A DNA stretch of 64,000 nt from Leptotrichia sp. oral taxon 847. Its GTDB lineage: Bacteria; Fusobacteriota; Fusobacteriia; Fusobacteriales; Leptotrichiaceae. The stretch is taken from assembly GCF_001553645.1 (NCBI RefSeq), contig NZ_CP014231.1, forward strand, positions 1,798,001 through 1,862,000, written 5' to 3'. The position numbers were made by a program, and so were the translations under genes. Shown piece by piece: positions 41,052-49,753 of this stretch (within the stretch, counting starts at the first letter, position 1; each line of letters opens with the position of its first letter). Below the pieces are notes generated by a model. It was not told the DNA's origin, did no database searches, and was given only the letters and a program-made list of their open reading frames with translations.

Positions 41052-41673
41052 TCAAGAATTTAACGAAGTATTTAAACTGCTTTTAGCAGCTTATCCAAAC
41101 ACAAAAGACAAGGAAAGTGTCGCAACTATTTATTTTTTGACAATTGCAAATGAGTTGACTAAAAAAGAATTTGCAGAAGCAGTTGTTAAAATCTTAAAAA
41201 CGAGAAAAAGCGGATTTATACCACAACCAGCTGAAATTTTAGAAGTTGCTAAAAAAACTGCTAACATCGAACATCAAGTGATTTTAGCAAAAAAAATGTT
41301 GATTGAAGGGGTTAGAAAAGTCGGCAGTTCAGGAATGGTGGCTTTTGAGGACAAAGGTCTTCACGCTGTAATTGATTTCCTTGGTTGGCGTAGAATTTGC
41401 ACAATGGACAAAGTTGAATTTGATAATTTTTTAAATTTTCAGTTTGACGGAATTTACAAGGATTTTTTAGAAAATCCATACAAAACAAAAAATTATTACA
41501 CAGGTACATACAAAATTATTGGGCAAACACAACCAAAGCTCGTTACTTATGCAAGTGTTGGTGTAAAAAATACTAAAAATCTTAAATTTGTTAAACTAGA
41601 ATATAAGCCACAAAATGAAGTTAGAGCAGTTGATTTTAGTGAACTTAGAGAAAAAATGCTGATAGGAGGATAA
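41044..41673 (+). CDS. Helicase-loader-like phage protein
   Basis: 209 residues. The N-terminal half (EVFKLLLAAYPNTKDKESVATIYFLTIANELTKKEFAEAVVKILKTRKSGFIPQPAEIL) matches the G39P-type replicative helicase loader/inhibitor fold. The C-terminal half continues with a compact region found in similar phage proteins (GLHAVIDFLGWRRI). It overlaps the initiator gene by 8 bp. Confidence 0.7.
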   Translation: MNNQEFNEVFKLLLAAYPNTKDKESVATIYFLTIANELTKKEFAEAVVKILKTRKSGFIPQPAEILEVAKKTANIEHQVILAKKMLIEGVRKVGSSGMVAFEDKGLHAVIDFLGWRRICTMDKVEFDNFLNFQFDGIYKDFLENPYKTKNYYTGTYKIIGQTQPKLVTYASVGVKNTKNLKFVKLEYKPQNEVRAVDFSELREKMLIGG

Positions 41674-41679
41674 ATAGAA

Positions 41680-41880
41680 ATGACAAAAGAACGATTGAAA
41701 TTGATGAAGCAAATCAGTTCTGAAACGGCGAAAAAAGTCGAAGAAAAAGTTGTAAATATAACGAATTTTGAAATTGATTTTTTTGTTGAGCATTTGAGAA
41801 ATGAATTAAAAAAAATGAGACATGGAGGAATAAATGCTAAAAGAAAATGTAAAAGCGAAAGTAATAGTGATAGATTTTGA
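41680..41880 (+). CDS. Small phage protein
   Basis: 66 residues, a charged helix (MKQISSETAKKVEEKVVN) and a basic tail. SD AGGAGG. Its end overlaps the next gene by 47 bp in another frame. Unknown. Confidence 0.5.
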   Translation: MTKERLKLMKQISSETAKKVEEKVVNITNFEIDFFVEHLRNELKKMRHGGINAKRKCKSESNSDRF

Positions 41881-42085
41881 AAATAAAAAAGGTTGGAAAT
41901 TGTATCACAATGAGGACTTGTATGGAAACACAGAGATTGCAGATGACAGATTCTGGAACGATGTGCAGGAAGGGTATTACAAGTTCGGCAAGGGCACAAC
42001 TTTAATTGCTGATATTAAATGCCCCTGGAGAATAGAAGAGCCTTTAAAAATTTTGAAAGTACATGAGGTGATTTACAGTGATTAA
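41834..42085 (+). CDS. Hypothetical phage protein
   Basis: 83 residues, beta-rich, MLKENVKAKVIVIDFENKKGWKLY...FGKGTTLIADIKCPWRIEEP. SD GGAGG. Common style for early phage genes, no family recognised. Confidence 0.6.
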   Translation: MLKENVKAKVIVIDFENKKGWKLYHNEDLYGNTEIADDRFWNDVQEGYYKFGKGTTLIADIKCPWRIEEPLKILKVHEVIYSD

Positions 42086-42428
42086 GCTGGAATTATCCAC
42101 AATGCCGCCATCTGTAAATTCTTTATGGATAAATAAACCGAGTGGAAGATACAAGTCCAAAAGGGGCAAAATCTTTGAAAATTTAGCTTGTGGCGAACTT
42201 AAAAAGCAATTTAGGTATAAACCTTTGGCTAACAGTTTGAAAGTCCGCATAAGGCTTTATTTCAAAGATAAGAGAAAAAGGGATATAGATAACTACAATA
42301 AGGCGATTTTGGATTCAATGACTAAAATTATTTATGAAGATGATTCGCAGATTGAAGAACTAAATGTTAAAAAATTAGTTGGCTGTGGATTTAATAAAGT
42401 AGAAATTGAAGTGGAGGGAATTAAATAA
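42078..42428 (+). CDS. RusA-type Holliday junction resolvase
   Basis: 116 residues with PPSVNSLWIN at the start and the catalytic block RDIDNYNKAILDSMTKIIYEDDSQI, which carries the three conserved aspartates. GTG start after GAGGTG. Resolves branched DNA during phage replication and packaging. Confidence 0.92.
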   Translation: MIKLELSTMPPSVNSLWINKPSGRYKSKRGKIFENLACGELKKQFRYKPLANSLKVRIRLYFKDKRKRDIDNYNKAILDSMTKIIYEDDSQIEELNVKKLVGCGFNKVEIEVEGIK

Positions 42429-42652
42429 TGGATAAAATATTATATCTTGTATCATTTAAATATGGAGATAGATTTGGTGATACAAATTCTGGAAATTGCA
42501 CGGTTTTTATTAAAAAAGGGGACTATTCGGAAAGCGAAGTTCTCGAAATGTTTATTGAAGGCATAAAAACGAATTTTGGTTTTGAAAACGAAGAAATAGT
42601 GATAACAAATATAATTAACTTGGAAAAAATAAGAAGGGAACTGGAAGAATAA
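42428..42652 (+). CDS. Hypothetical phage protein
   Basis: 74 acidic residues with an alternating strand/helix pattern. It overlaps its neighbours by one base at each end, so it is tightly coupled. SD GGAGGG. Unknown family. Confidence 0.55.
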   Translation: MDKILYLVSFKYGDRFGDTNSGNCTVFIKKGDYSESEVLEMFIEGIKTNFGFENEEIVITNIINLEKIRRELEE

Positions 42653-43122
42653 TGGAACAATGGAACAAATTGGTTGGATCAGTAAAAGAATTTTATATTG
42701 CATTTGGGCAGCAGGAATTTTTGGAAAAAGAAATGACTGACGAGAGAATGAAGTTAAGAGAAAAATTATTTGAAGAAGAATTAAAAGAATATGAGGTGGC
42801 AGAAAAAAATAATAACAAGGTTGAAATGCTGGATGCAGTATGCGACATGTGTTATATCTTAATAGGGACATTGTTAGAAAAATGTAAAGGCGATGTTAAG
42901 GCTGTTACAAATATGATTTATTTTGGATGTGATGATAAAAGCGAATTTATTTTTGAAAAAGTCTTTAAAAATGAATTTAATGATATTTTTGTAAGAGCAT
43001 TCGAGGAAGTCCACAGAAGCAATATGTCAAAACTGGAAAATGGGAAAGCAATTTTCAGGGAAGATGGAAAAATATTGAAAGGTAAAAATTATTTTAGACC
43101 AAATCTGGAAAATTTTTTTTAA
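42652..43122 (+). CDS. MazG-like nucleotide pyrophosphohydrolase
   Basis: 156 residues with EEELKEYEVAEKNNNKVEMLDAVCDMCYILIGTL, the ExxE...DxxxD helical metal site of all-alpha NTP pyrophosphohydrolases (PRA-PH/MazG superfamily). The C-terminal VHRSNMSKLENGKAIFREDGKILKGKNY is the typical phage version. It may adjust nucleotide pools or degrade ppGpp-like signals in the infected cell. Confidence 0.82.
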   Translation: MEQWNKLVGSVKEFYIAFGQQEFLEKEMTDERMKLREKLFEEELKEYEVAEKNNNKVEMLDAVCDMCYILIGTLLEKCKGDVKAVTNMIYFGCDDKSEFIFEKVFKNEFNDIFVRAFEEVHRSNMSKLENGKAIFREDGKILKGKNYFRPNLENFF

Positions 43123-43175
43123 TAACTTATGTATACACAAGTTAAAGTGCATAAAAAAAATTAGGAGGAATATTA

Positions 43176-43790
43176 ATGAATGAATTAATGAACATAGAAA
43201 GCAGAAACACATTGACAAGTTTGGAAGTAGCACAAATAGTAGGAAAAGAACATAAAAATATTTTAGCTGATATTAGAGATGAAATCAGTAAATTAGGAGA
43301 GGAAAGAGGTCGGCTAATTTTTCAGCCAACCACCTATATAGATAATTTTAACAGAAGTCAACCGATGTTTCTTTTGAATTACAAAGGAGTGCTGCAACTT
43401 GGGGCAAGATATAATGCTGAAACAAGATTTAGACTTATTGAAAAGATTGAACAACTTCAAAAACCAATGACAATAGAAGATATGATCATATTGCAGGCAA
43501 ATGAAATGAAGAGTGTTAAACATAGAATTGACGTTGTAGAAAACAAAGTTGACAATGAGATAAGAATAGACCATACGGAACAAAGAAAATTGCAGAAAAC
43601 AATAGCAACAAGAGTTTATCAAAGACTAGATGTGATAGATGCTGACAGAAATTTAATGTTTCCAGCAATTTACAGAGATTTAAAGGACAGGTTTGGAGTT
43701 GCAAGTTATCGTGATATTAAGAGAAAAGACTTAACCGAGGCATTGGCATATGTACAGAACTGGATAGAAAAAGCGGAATTGAGGAACTGA
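43176..43790 (+). CDS. Rha family phage regulatory protein
   Basis: 204 residues: an N-terminal Rha domain (LTSLEVAQIVGKEHKNILADIRDE...YIDNFNRSQPMFLLNYKGVLQLGARY) and a C-terminal ORF6C-like domain (RKLQKTIATRVYQRLDVIDADRNLMFPAIYRDLKDRFGVASYRDIKR). Rha proteins are temperate-phage regulators that interfere with growth in certain host backgrounds. SD AGGAGG. Confidence 0.9.
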   Translation: MNELMNIESRNTLTSLEVAQIVGKEHKNILADIRDEISKLGEERGRLIFQPTTYIDNFNRSQPMFLLNYKGVLQLGARYNAETRFRLIEKIEQLQKPMTIEDMIILQANEMKSVKHRIDVVENKVDNEIRIDHTEQRKLQKTIATRVYQRLDVIDADRNLMFPAIYRDLKDRFGVASYRDIKRKDLTEALAYVQNWIEKAELRN

Positions 43791-43913
43791 TATGGAAGAG
43801 ATTGATTAAATTAATAAAAGGACAATGACAACTGAATAATAACTGTGATAAATAATTTTGAAATTTTTAGATTTTTAGGTATAATAAATATTATCAGAAA
43901 CAGGAGGTAATTA

Positions 43914-45761
43914 ATGAAATATAAGAAATTTAGAATAAGAAATTATAAGGCGATTAAAGATCTAACAATAGAATTGGATAATCAAAATTTGGTTCCAATA
44001 ATAGGTTTAAATGAAACGGGAAAGAGCTCTATCTTACAAGCAATATTTGCATTTGATTGCTTTAATGACAAGCAATATAGTGGCGAGTTTATAAATTATG
44101 ACTATATAAAAAATAAATTCGAAAATAAACAAAATCCTATTATCGAAGCCGAAATAGAAAATATAAATAAAAACGATTTGATAGAGAACGCAATAGGATA
44201 TATAATTACGCAAAAAGAAGATTATTTTATTTCTAACAGCCGATACAAAGATAATAGTGAATTTAAAAAGCATCAATATTTAAATTTTATTCGAGATAAA
44301 TTATTGAATTTTATGGAAAATGTATTTTTTAATATAAAAGAAAATAATTTAAAAATCGCAAGAGAATTTTCAATTACTCAAAATGGTATGTACAATAATA
44401 GATATTTAATTTCACAATTAAAAATCAAGGAGTTTAATGAAACAATATCAGTAAATGGTTATTCAATCGAAGAGCTCTTATTTTATATACCAAAAGAAGA
44501 AATAGAACAATTAATAGGAGAATCAATTTTAAAATATTTACCTCATATAGTATATATTGATGATTTTAAAGATGCGATTCCAAATAGAATCAAAGAAAAC
44601 GATGATTGGTATTTGTACATCAAGGAAATATTTTCTAGAAATAAAATGAATGTAAATGACTTTTTGAATAGCACTTTATCAGATAAAGGGACAATGCTGG
44701 AAGATATAAAATATGAACTTAATGAAAATCTAGCCAATTTATGGGATAAAATGCACGAAAACAGAATAAAAGAAGAATTTAAAACTATAGAAATTGATTT
44801 AAAATACGGAGATAAAGAATTTCAATTTTTAATAAATGATTTGAGAGAAAAAAGAGAAAACGGAAGACCAAGAACAGTGGTATTTCCAGTAAATATGCGT
44901 TCTAAAGGATTTCAGTGGTTTTTCAATTTTTTCATTAAAATGAAATATAATTGGAAACATATAAGTGATGAAAATTATGGGAGTATAATTTTATTGGATG
45001 AGCCAGGAGTATATTTACATACAACTTTTCAGTCAGAATTAGTAAAAATATTGAAAGAATTATCGTTAGAAAACAAAATATTCTATACAACACATTTAGA
45101 AAATATGGTTAATCCAAAAGTAATAAAAATAAATCAAGTTCATATAGCAAAAAGAAAAAATGAAAAAGTGATATTAGAAAGAATCACTAAAATTGAAGAC
45201 AATAAAAATTTAGGAGAAATGACACCGATAATAAATGCTTTAAAAATAGATAATTTTCCATTATTACATTTTAATGAAAAAATTATAATAACAGAAGGGA
45301 TGACAGATAAAATATTTCTAGAGATGCTAAAAGAAATTGAATTGCTGGATACCAATATAAAGATTATTCCTGGTGTAGGAGTTACAAATCTTAGTATTTT
45401 AATAGGTTTATTTAGTGGAATAACAGATAATTATACTGTAATTTTTGATAATGATGATGAAGGAAGAAAATTTTTTGAAAAATATAAAAATGAATATGGT
45501 GAAAGAGAAAGCAAGAAATGGATATTGCATAAATCAAGGGATAAAGAAAAAAAAGATATTGTATTAGAGAGTTATTACAGTCCCAAAATAAAAGAAATTT
45601 TAGAAAAATATCCAAATGGAATAAAGACAGGATTAATAGAGTTTTATTACTATGCAACATCCGAAGAAAAAGAAATATTTTATAAAGAATTAAAAGATTT
45701 AAATAGAAAAGGAGAGGATATCCATATTCTTATAAATCAAATAAAATCAAAATTGAAGTAA
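43914..45761 (+). CDS. OLD-family ATP-dependent TOPRIM nuclease
   Basis: 615 residues. The SMC/RecF-like ATPase head begins with FRIRNYKAIKDL and Walker A GLNETGKSS (31-39), with LLDEP (Walker B) at 360-364 and TTH at 392-394. The TOPRIM nuclease domain follows, with ITEGMTD (459-465) and DNDDEGR (512-518). This is the OLD layout. No UvrD-like helicase is adjacent, so it is a stand-alone (class 1-like) member rather than a Gabija pair. It has its own SD (GGAGG) and terminator. It is probably a prophage-borne defence gene against other phages. Confidence 0.85.
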   Translation: MKYKKFRIRNYKAIKDLTIELDNQNLVPIIGLNETGKSSILQAIFAFDCFNDKQYSGEFINYDYIKNKFENKQNPIIEAEIENINKNDLIENAIGYIITQKEDYFISNSRYKDNSEFKKHQYLNFIRDKLLNFMENVFFNIKENNLKIAREFSITQNGMYNNRYLISQLKIKEFNETISVNGYSIEELLFYIPKEEIEQLIGESILKYLPHIVYIDDFKDAIPNRIKENDDWYLYIKEIFSRNKMNVNDFLNSTLSDKGTMLEDIKYELNENLANLWDKMHENRIKEEFKTIEIDLKYGDKEFQFLINDLREKRENGRPRTVVFPVNMRSKGFQWFFNFFIKMKYNWKHISDENYGSIILLDEPGVYLHTTFQSELVKILKELSLENKIFYTTHLENMVNPKVIKINQVHIAKRKNEKVILERITKIEDNKNLGEMTPIINALKIDNFPLLHFNEKIIITEGMTDKIFLEMLKEIELLDTNIKIIPGVGVTNLSILIGLFSGITDNYTVIFDNDDEGRKFFEKYKNEYGERESKKWILHKSRDKEKKDIVLESYYSPKIKEILEKYPNGIKTGLIEFYYYATSEEKEIFYKELKDLNRKGEDIHILINQIKSKLK

Positions 45762-45768
45762 ATTGAAG

Positions 45769-45799
45769 TCACAGTTATTAATTTAGCTGTGATTTTTTT
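45769..45799 (+). terminator. Terminator after the OLD gene
   Basis: TCACAGTTA (45769-45777) pairs with TAGCTGTGA (45784-45792, one G-U), followed by seven T. Confidence 0.85.
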
Positions 45800-45918
45800 A
45801 TGCAAACAGCAAATAAAATATAAAAATAGTAAAATTTATATAATAAGAACGATAAAAATGTATCATAAGTGTGAAAAAACACTAAAATTATATTTTAAAG
45901 TTTTAAAATGGAGGGAAA

Positions 45919-46107
45919 ATGGAAAATAAAATAAATAAAATTACGAGAAAGAAAATAAGTTTTGTAAAAAGGAAATTAAGAGAAGGTGAACATTTATCAG
46001 AAAGTGAAATATTTTTTTGTCAGTATAATCCGAAATATTTTGAAAATATAAAATTCATAAGAAGGAAAGGATTAAAAAATGGCAGACGCTCAAATTTTAA
46101 AAGATGA
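45919..46107 (+). CDS. Small basic phage protein
   Basis: 62 residues, MENKINKITRKKISFVKRKLREGEHLSESEIFF..., strongly basic, ending in RRSNFKR. SD GGAGGG. It overlaps the HNH gene by 29 bp. Unknown. Confidence 0.55.
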   Translation: MENKINKITRKKISFVKRKLREGEHLSESEIFFCQYNPKYFENIKFIRRKGLKNGRRSNFKR

Positions 46108-46840
46108 GTTAGTGGTAACAATAGCTGTTGAAAAAATTTATCCTGGTCTGAAAGAACGTCTTGAAGAGCATTTAAAAAAACTCAAAATTAGAGTTATTCC
46201 GATCAAAAAACTTACAAAAGCACAAAACGGATTAATTCATGTGCTTTTAAAACAGTTTGCAGATGAGCTTGGATGGACAATGCAGGATATGAAAGAATAT
46301 CAAAAAGAACAATTTGCATTAAGTAAAGATTTAGAAAAGTTTTCGACAGCAAGTTGTGATATAGAAACGGCAAGCGATTTTATAGCGTTTATAATAGAAC
46401 AGGCTCTAGAAAATGAAATAAATTTATATATACTTGGAAAACACGATAAAAGATATAAACATATACTGGAAATTGACAATATAACACAAAGATATGTGAT
46501 TGCCTGCTTGAGAAAAAGAGTTTGCTGTATCTGCGGAAAAGAGCATAATGAGTACAACGAAATACAGCTGGATCATTACGATACTGTAGCAAATACTGTC
46601 GGAACTTATGAAAATGATGACGGATTACACGGTAGGTTTTTACCTTTGTGCAGCTATCATCATTTTGAAAAACATTCAAAAAGTTTAAAAGAATTTGAAG
46701 AGGAGTATCATATAGAAGGCGTTTATCTGAATCCCCAATTAGTTTATGATTTATTACCAGTTTATAAAAATCATTTTAAATTATTTAGAAAAAGGCTTAA
46801 AGATGGGTATTATAGGGGGATTATTAAGGAGGTGGAATAA
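46079..46840 (+). CDS. Phage HNH-type nuclease (HNHc_6-like)
   Basis: 253 residues. The C-terminal third carries a zinc-backed HNH site: CCICGKEH, QLDHYDTV, then LCSYHHFEKH (about 158-203). The helical N-terminal part (LTKAQNGLIHVLLKQFADELGWTMQDMKEYQKE) is the usual companion in this phage family. It is likely an early endonuclease in replication or packaging, distinct from the small HNH that partners terminase. Confidence 0.8.
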   Translation: MADAQILKDELVVTIAVEKIYPGLKERLEEHLKKLKIRVIPIKKLTKAQNGLIHVLLKQFADELGWTMQDMKEYQKEQFALSKDLEKFSTASCDIETASDFIAFIIEQALENEINLYILGKHDKRYKHILEIDNITQRYVIACLRKRVCCICGKEHNEYNEIQLDHYDTVANTVGTYENDDGLHGRFLPLCSYHHFEKHSKSLKEFEEEYHIEGVYLNPQLVYDLLPVYKNHFKLFRKRLKDGYYRGIIKEVE

Positions 46841-47061
46841 TGGAAATAATAATAAGAATCATAAACACTTTAATCACAGCAACAGCTACTTTAATGCTGG
46901 TAAGATACATCTATGGATTAGTTATCGTATTTAAAGATAAAGTAAGAACATTTAAATTCAACATAAGCAATTTGATAGTGCTTTTAATTGCTATGATTGT
47001 AAATCTATCCATGATTTATGGATTGATTTGGATTATAAAGTTTTTTGCGATTAGAGTATAA
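46840..47061 (+). CDS. Small phage membrane protein
   Basis: 73 residues with two hydrophobic helices (4-28 and 43-70). SD AAGGAGG; the start overlaps the HNH stop by one base. Holin-like in shape, but far from lysis genes, so not assigned. Confidence 0.6.
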   Translation: MEIIIRIINTLITATATLMLVRYIYGLVIVFKDKVRTFKFNISNLIVLLIAMIVNLSMIYGLIWIIKFFAIRV

Positions 47062-47079
47062 AAAAACAACGGAGGTAAT

Positions 47080-47379
47080 ATGAAAATTTATTATAAAAAA
47101 ATGGATGAATATGAGTTTAAAAAACTAAAAAGATTAAGAAAATCAGCGAAGAGAAAATTAGAAAAAATTGAAGAAAAAATAAACAAAGAAGAACATATAA
47201 GAGCAACTATGATAACAATTGAAGCAACGAAAAAATCAGAAATTGCTAGGATTAAAGAAATGTTATATGAATCTGATAAAAAGAACACGTTTTTGGATAT
47301 GGAACACGAAGAATATGAGGATAAATTGAAAGAAGTTCTTCGAGAATATTTAGAGTTTTTAGAAGAAAGTTATTTATAA
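47080..47379 (+). CDS. Coiled-coil phage protein
   Basis: 99 residues, almost entirely charged helix (KKLKRLRKSAKRKLEKIEEKINKEEH). SD GGAGG. Unknown. Confidence 0.6.
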   Translation: MKIYYKKMDEYEFKKLKRLRKSAKRKLEKIEEKINKEEHIRATMITIEATKKSEIARIKEMLYESDKKNTFLDMEHEEYEDKLKEVLREYLEFLEESYL

Positions 47380-47425
47380 AAGACTTGAAAATATTGATAA
47401 AATAAGGTATAATAAGGAGGTAAAG

Positions 47426-47617
47426 TTGAACGAAAGAAAAGAACTTACACAAGAAGATATTAACGAACTTTTAAAGGACAAAGAAGTTTTGTATTTGTTG
47501 CAAGATCTAAAAACAGCAAAAACTTTTGAGGATAATATCAAAATTACTTTGTACATAAAAAAAGGTGAAATAAAAGATAAAGAATATAAAACAAAAAAAT
47601 ATCATAGGGGCAAATAA
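47426..47617 (+). CDS. Small phage protein, TTG start
   Basis: 63 residues, MNERKELTQEDINELLKDKEVLYLL..., helical. TTG start after AAGGAGG. It is preceded by a TATAAT-like element at 47409, so it may have its own promoter. Unknown. Confidence 0.5.
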   Translation: MNERKELTQEDINELLKDKEVLYLLQDLKTAKTFEDNIKITLYIKKGEIKDKEYKTKKYHRGK

Positions 47618-47630
47618 ACCTCAGATGAGT

Positions 47631-47685
47631 GAGCCACTGAATAGATAGATTAGAAATAGTCTATTTGTTTGGTGGCTCTTTTTTT
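47631..47685 (+). terminator. Terminator between early and packaging modules
   Basis: GAGCCAC (47631-47637) pairs with GTGGCTC (47672-47678). A second inner stem is formed by AATAGA 47640-47645 and TCTATT 47660-47665. Seven T follow. It separates early genes from the packaging and structural block. Confidence 0.85.
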
Positions 47686-47713
47686 GTCTAAGAATCAAAG
47701 AAAGGGGGGCAAG

Positions 47714-48247
47714 ATGAAGATTGAGAAAATAAATATTAACGAAATAATAGAATATTCTGGAAATGCAAAAGAACATCCAGAATGGCAAATTGAACAGATT
47801 AAAAACAGTATTCAAGAATTTGGATTCAATGATCTGATTGCAATTGATGAAAAAGGCATAATAATCGAAGGACACGGAAGATATTTGGCTTTAAAAGAAT
47901 TAGGTTATACAAAAATAGAAATAATTAGATTAAATCATTTAACGGAGGAGCAAAAAGCAGCTTATGCTATAGCGCATAATAAACTTACAATGAACACTGA
48001 ATTTGATATTGAAAAGTTGCAGTACGAATTGAATAAGTTGGAAGTAAATGATTTTGATTTAAGTATGCTTGGTTTTGAACAGTCTGAACTTGATGAGATT
48101 TTGCAAGAGGAAATGGAAGAGCTAGAAATTGAAGATGAAGATACAGATGATACGGAAGTCAAACGTACTAAATTAATTTGTCTCTGCTGTCAGCATATAG
48201 CATTAAAGAGCGAATTCAAGGAGGTAATGGATGGCGAAGATACATAA
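47714..48247 (+). CDS. ParB-like nuclease domain protein
   Basis: 177 residues from ATG 47714 (SD AAAGGGGGG). The ParB/Srx core is KININEIIEYSGNAKEHPEWQIEQIKNSIQEFGF...GIIIEGHGRYLALKELGY. The C-terminus ends in an acidic stretch and a Cys-rich tail. In phages it typically precedes a DNA methyltransferase and terminase, as here. DNA-binding or ATP/CTP-related activity is possible; the role is unproven. Confidence 0.85.
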   Translation: MKIEKININEIIEYSGNAKEHPEWQIEQIKNSIQEFGFNDLIAIDEKGIIIEGHGRYLALKELGYTKIEIIRLNHLTEEQKAAYAIAHNKLTMNTEFDIEKLQYELNKLEVNDFDLSMLGFEQSELDEILQEEMEELEIEDEDTDDTEVKRTKLICLCCQHIALKSEFKEVMDGEDT

Positions 48248-49031
48248 TGACAAATACTATACTCCTGATTCGGTTGTGCAAAAAGTTATTAAAGTTTTGG
48301 AAAAAGATGTGATGTCTATAAAGGAATTCTCAAGGATTATAGAGCCAAGTGCAGGTGCTGGAGCATTTCTTAAAAGACTTCCTAATAGTGCGATTGGGTA
48401 TGATATAGAGCCACAAAGTGAAAATATCATAAAAGGCGATTATCTTAAACAGAATATTCCGTATACGAAAAACAGCCTTGTAATTGGGAATCCACCTTTT
48501 GGAAGCAGTGGAAATTTACATACAGAGTTTATAAAGAAAAGTATGGAACACTCTGACTATGTAGCATTCGTACTTCCAGGCGATATGTATAAGAAAGATA
48601 AGTTTGAAAATATAGAACTGTATAAATCATATATGTTGCCAGCAGTCAAATACAGCGGAGTTAAGTTAAGATGCTGTTTCAATATTTATCGCAAAAGAAA
48701 AGGTAAGTTAAAAGAAAAAAATATCAAAGATGTTGAAATTTTAACATTTTCAAAAACTAAGAGCACTACAAAACAGCAGGAATTGCATTGGTTAAATATA
48801 AAGTCTGATTTCAGATTCATAGCATTTGGAACAATAAGATTGTTGAAAAGTACAGATAAAAGAGTTCGTGCAAAAGAAATAAAAATAATCTTAAAGAAAA
48901 AAGTTAATTTAAAACCAGCCTTGGGAAAATATTTAAAGAACAGATCTAAAGTTGCAGTGTCAACTCCGAATGTAAGCAAAAAAGAAATCGTTGAGTTAAT
49001 ATATGATAATTTTCCACAATTAAGGGAATAA
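48231..49031 (+). CDS. N6-adenine DNA methyltransferase-like protein
   Basis: 266 residues: motif I PSAGAGAFL near 40-48, DIEPQS (motif II) and the catalytic GNPPFG near 84-89 (NPPF). The C-terminal half is basic and may bind DNA. Orphan, with no restriction gene. It overlaps the ParB-like gene by 17 bp. It may protect phage DNA; it is the second methyltransferase of the prophage. Confidence 0.85.
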   Translation: MAKIHNDKYYTPDSVVQKVIKVLEKDVMSIKEFSRIIEPSAGAGAFLKRLPNSAIGYDIEPQSENIIKGDYLKQNIPYTKNSLVIGNPPFGSSGNLHTEFIKKSMEHSDYVAFVLPGDMYKKDKFENIELYKSYMLPAVKYSGVKLRCCFNIYRKRKGKLKEKNIKDVEILTFSKTKSTTKQQELHWLNIKSDFRFIAFGTIRLLKSTDKRVRAKEIKIILKKKVNLKPALGKYLKNRSKVAVSTPNVSKKEIVELIYDNFPQLRE

Positions 49032-49033
49032 AT

Positions 49034-49753
49034 ATGACTAAAAAATTGCTACTGAACGAATGGGAAGAACTTGGAGGAGAAAATGCTGCAAAAGGGACTT
49101 TGAAGAAACTGGCTGATAAATATGGTGTTCCCGGAGGAACTGTAAGGCGTTGGAAAAGTGAATATTTAAAAAAAAATAAAGCGAACGTTCACAGCAAAAA
49201 ACGAACGAACGCTGAACGTTCAAGTAAACGTGATATTCAAATAAAAAAGGATATTCTCAACGATGTCCCAAGAGAAGAAGTGATGGCGAAAAATGGCATA
49301 AGCGAACGAACATATTCAAGAAAAGAAAAAAGTATAAGACAACTTCGCTTAGAAAAGACAGAAAAACAATTGGATGAAATAATTGAGAAAGTTTATGCGG
49401 ATATGAGCGATATGCTGAAAAATATTGAAATTTCAAAACGTAACTTGGTAATAAGAATGGCTAAGGAAATTTCAAAAGATGATTCGCTAGATGTAAAAAG
49501 ACTTCAAGTAATTGATAAAGCATATATTGCTATAAAAAAAATGGGAAATGATTTAATGCGGACTGGTAAGATGTTGACTGCTTACGAAGTGCTTGAGATT
49601 GATAAACAGCTTGCCGAGGAAGCGTTACAAAAAGAAAAATTAGAAATCGAAAAAGCTAAAATCAAAAAAGATGATGATAAGGATTCAGAAAAAGAAAAAG
49701 AAGTAATTCAGCTGCTAAGAAACATAACTAAAAAGGTGGAAAATAATGAATAA
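49034..49753 (+). CDS. Terminase small subunit
   Basis: 239 residues. It has an N-terminal HTH (TLKKLADKYGVPGGTVRRWKSEY), a second HTH-like segment (VPREEVMAKNGISERTYSRKEK), then long helices for oligomerisation and a charged tail. It directly precedes and overlaps the large subunit. Recognises phage DNA for packaging. Confidence 0.8.
   Translation: MTKKLLLNEWEELGGENAAKGTLKKLADKYGVPGGTVRRWKSEYLKKNKANVHSKKRTNAERSSKRDIQIKKDILNDVPREEVMAKNGISERTYSRKEKSIRQLRLEKTEKQLDEIIEKVYADMSDMLKNIEISKRNLVIRMAKEISKDDSLDVKRLQVIDKAYIAIKKMGNDLMRTGKMLTAYEVLEIDKQLAEEALQKEKLEIEKAKIKKDDDKDSEKEKEVIQLLRNITKKVENNE

Noticed and set aside
46840-47061. Holin
   Set aside because: Two helices fit the shape, but it sits in the early module and no endolysin is nearby; lysis genes are expected beyond the window.
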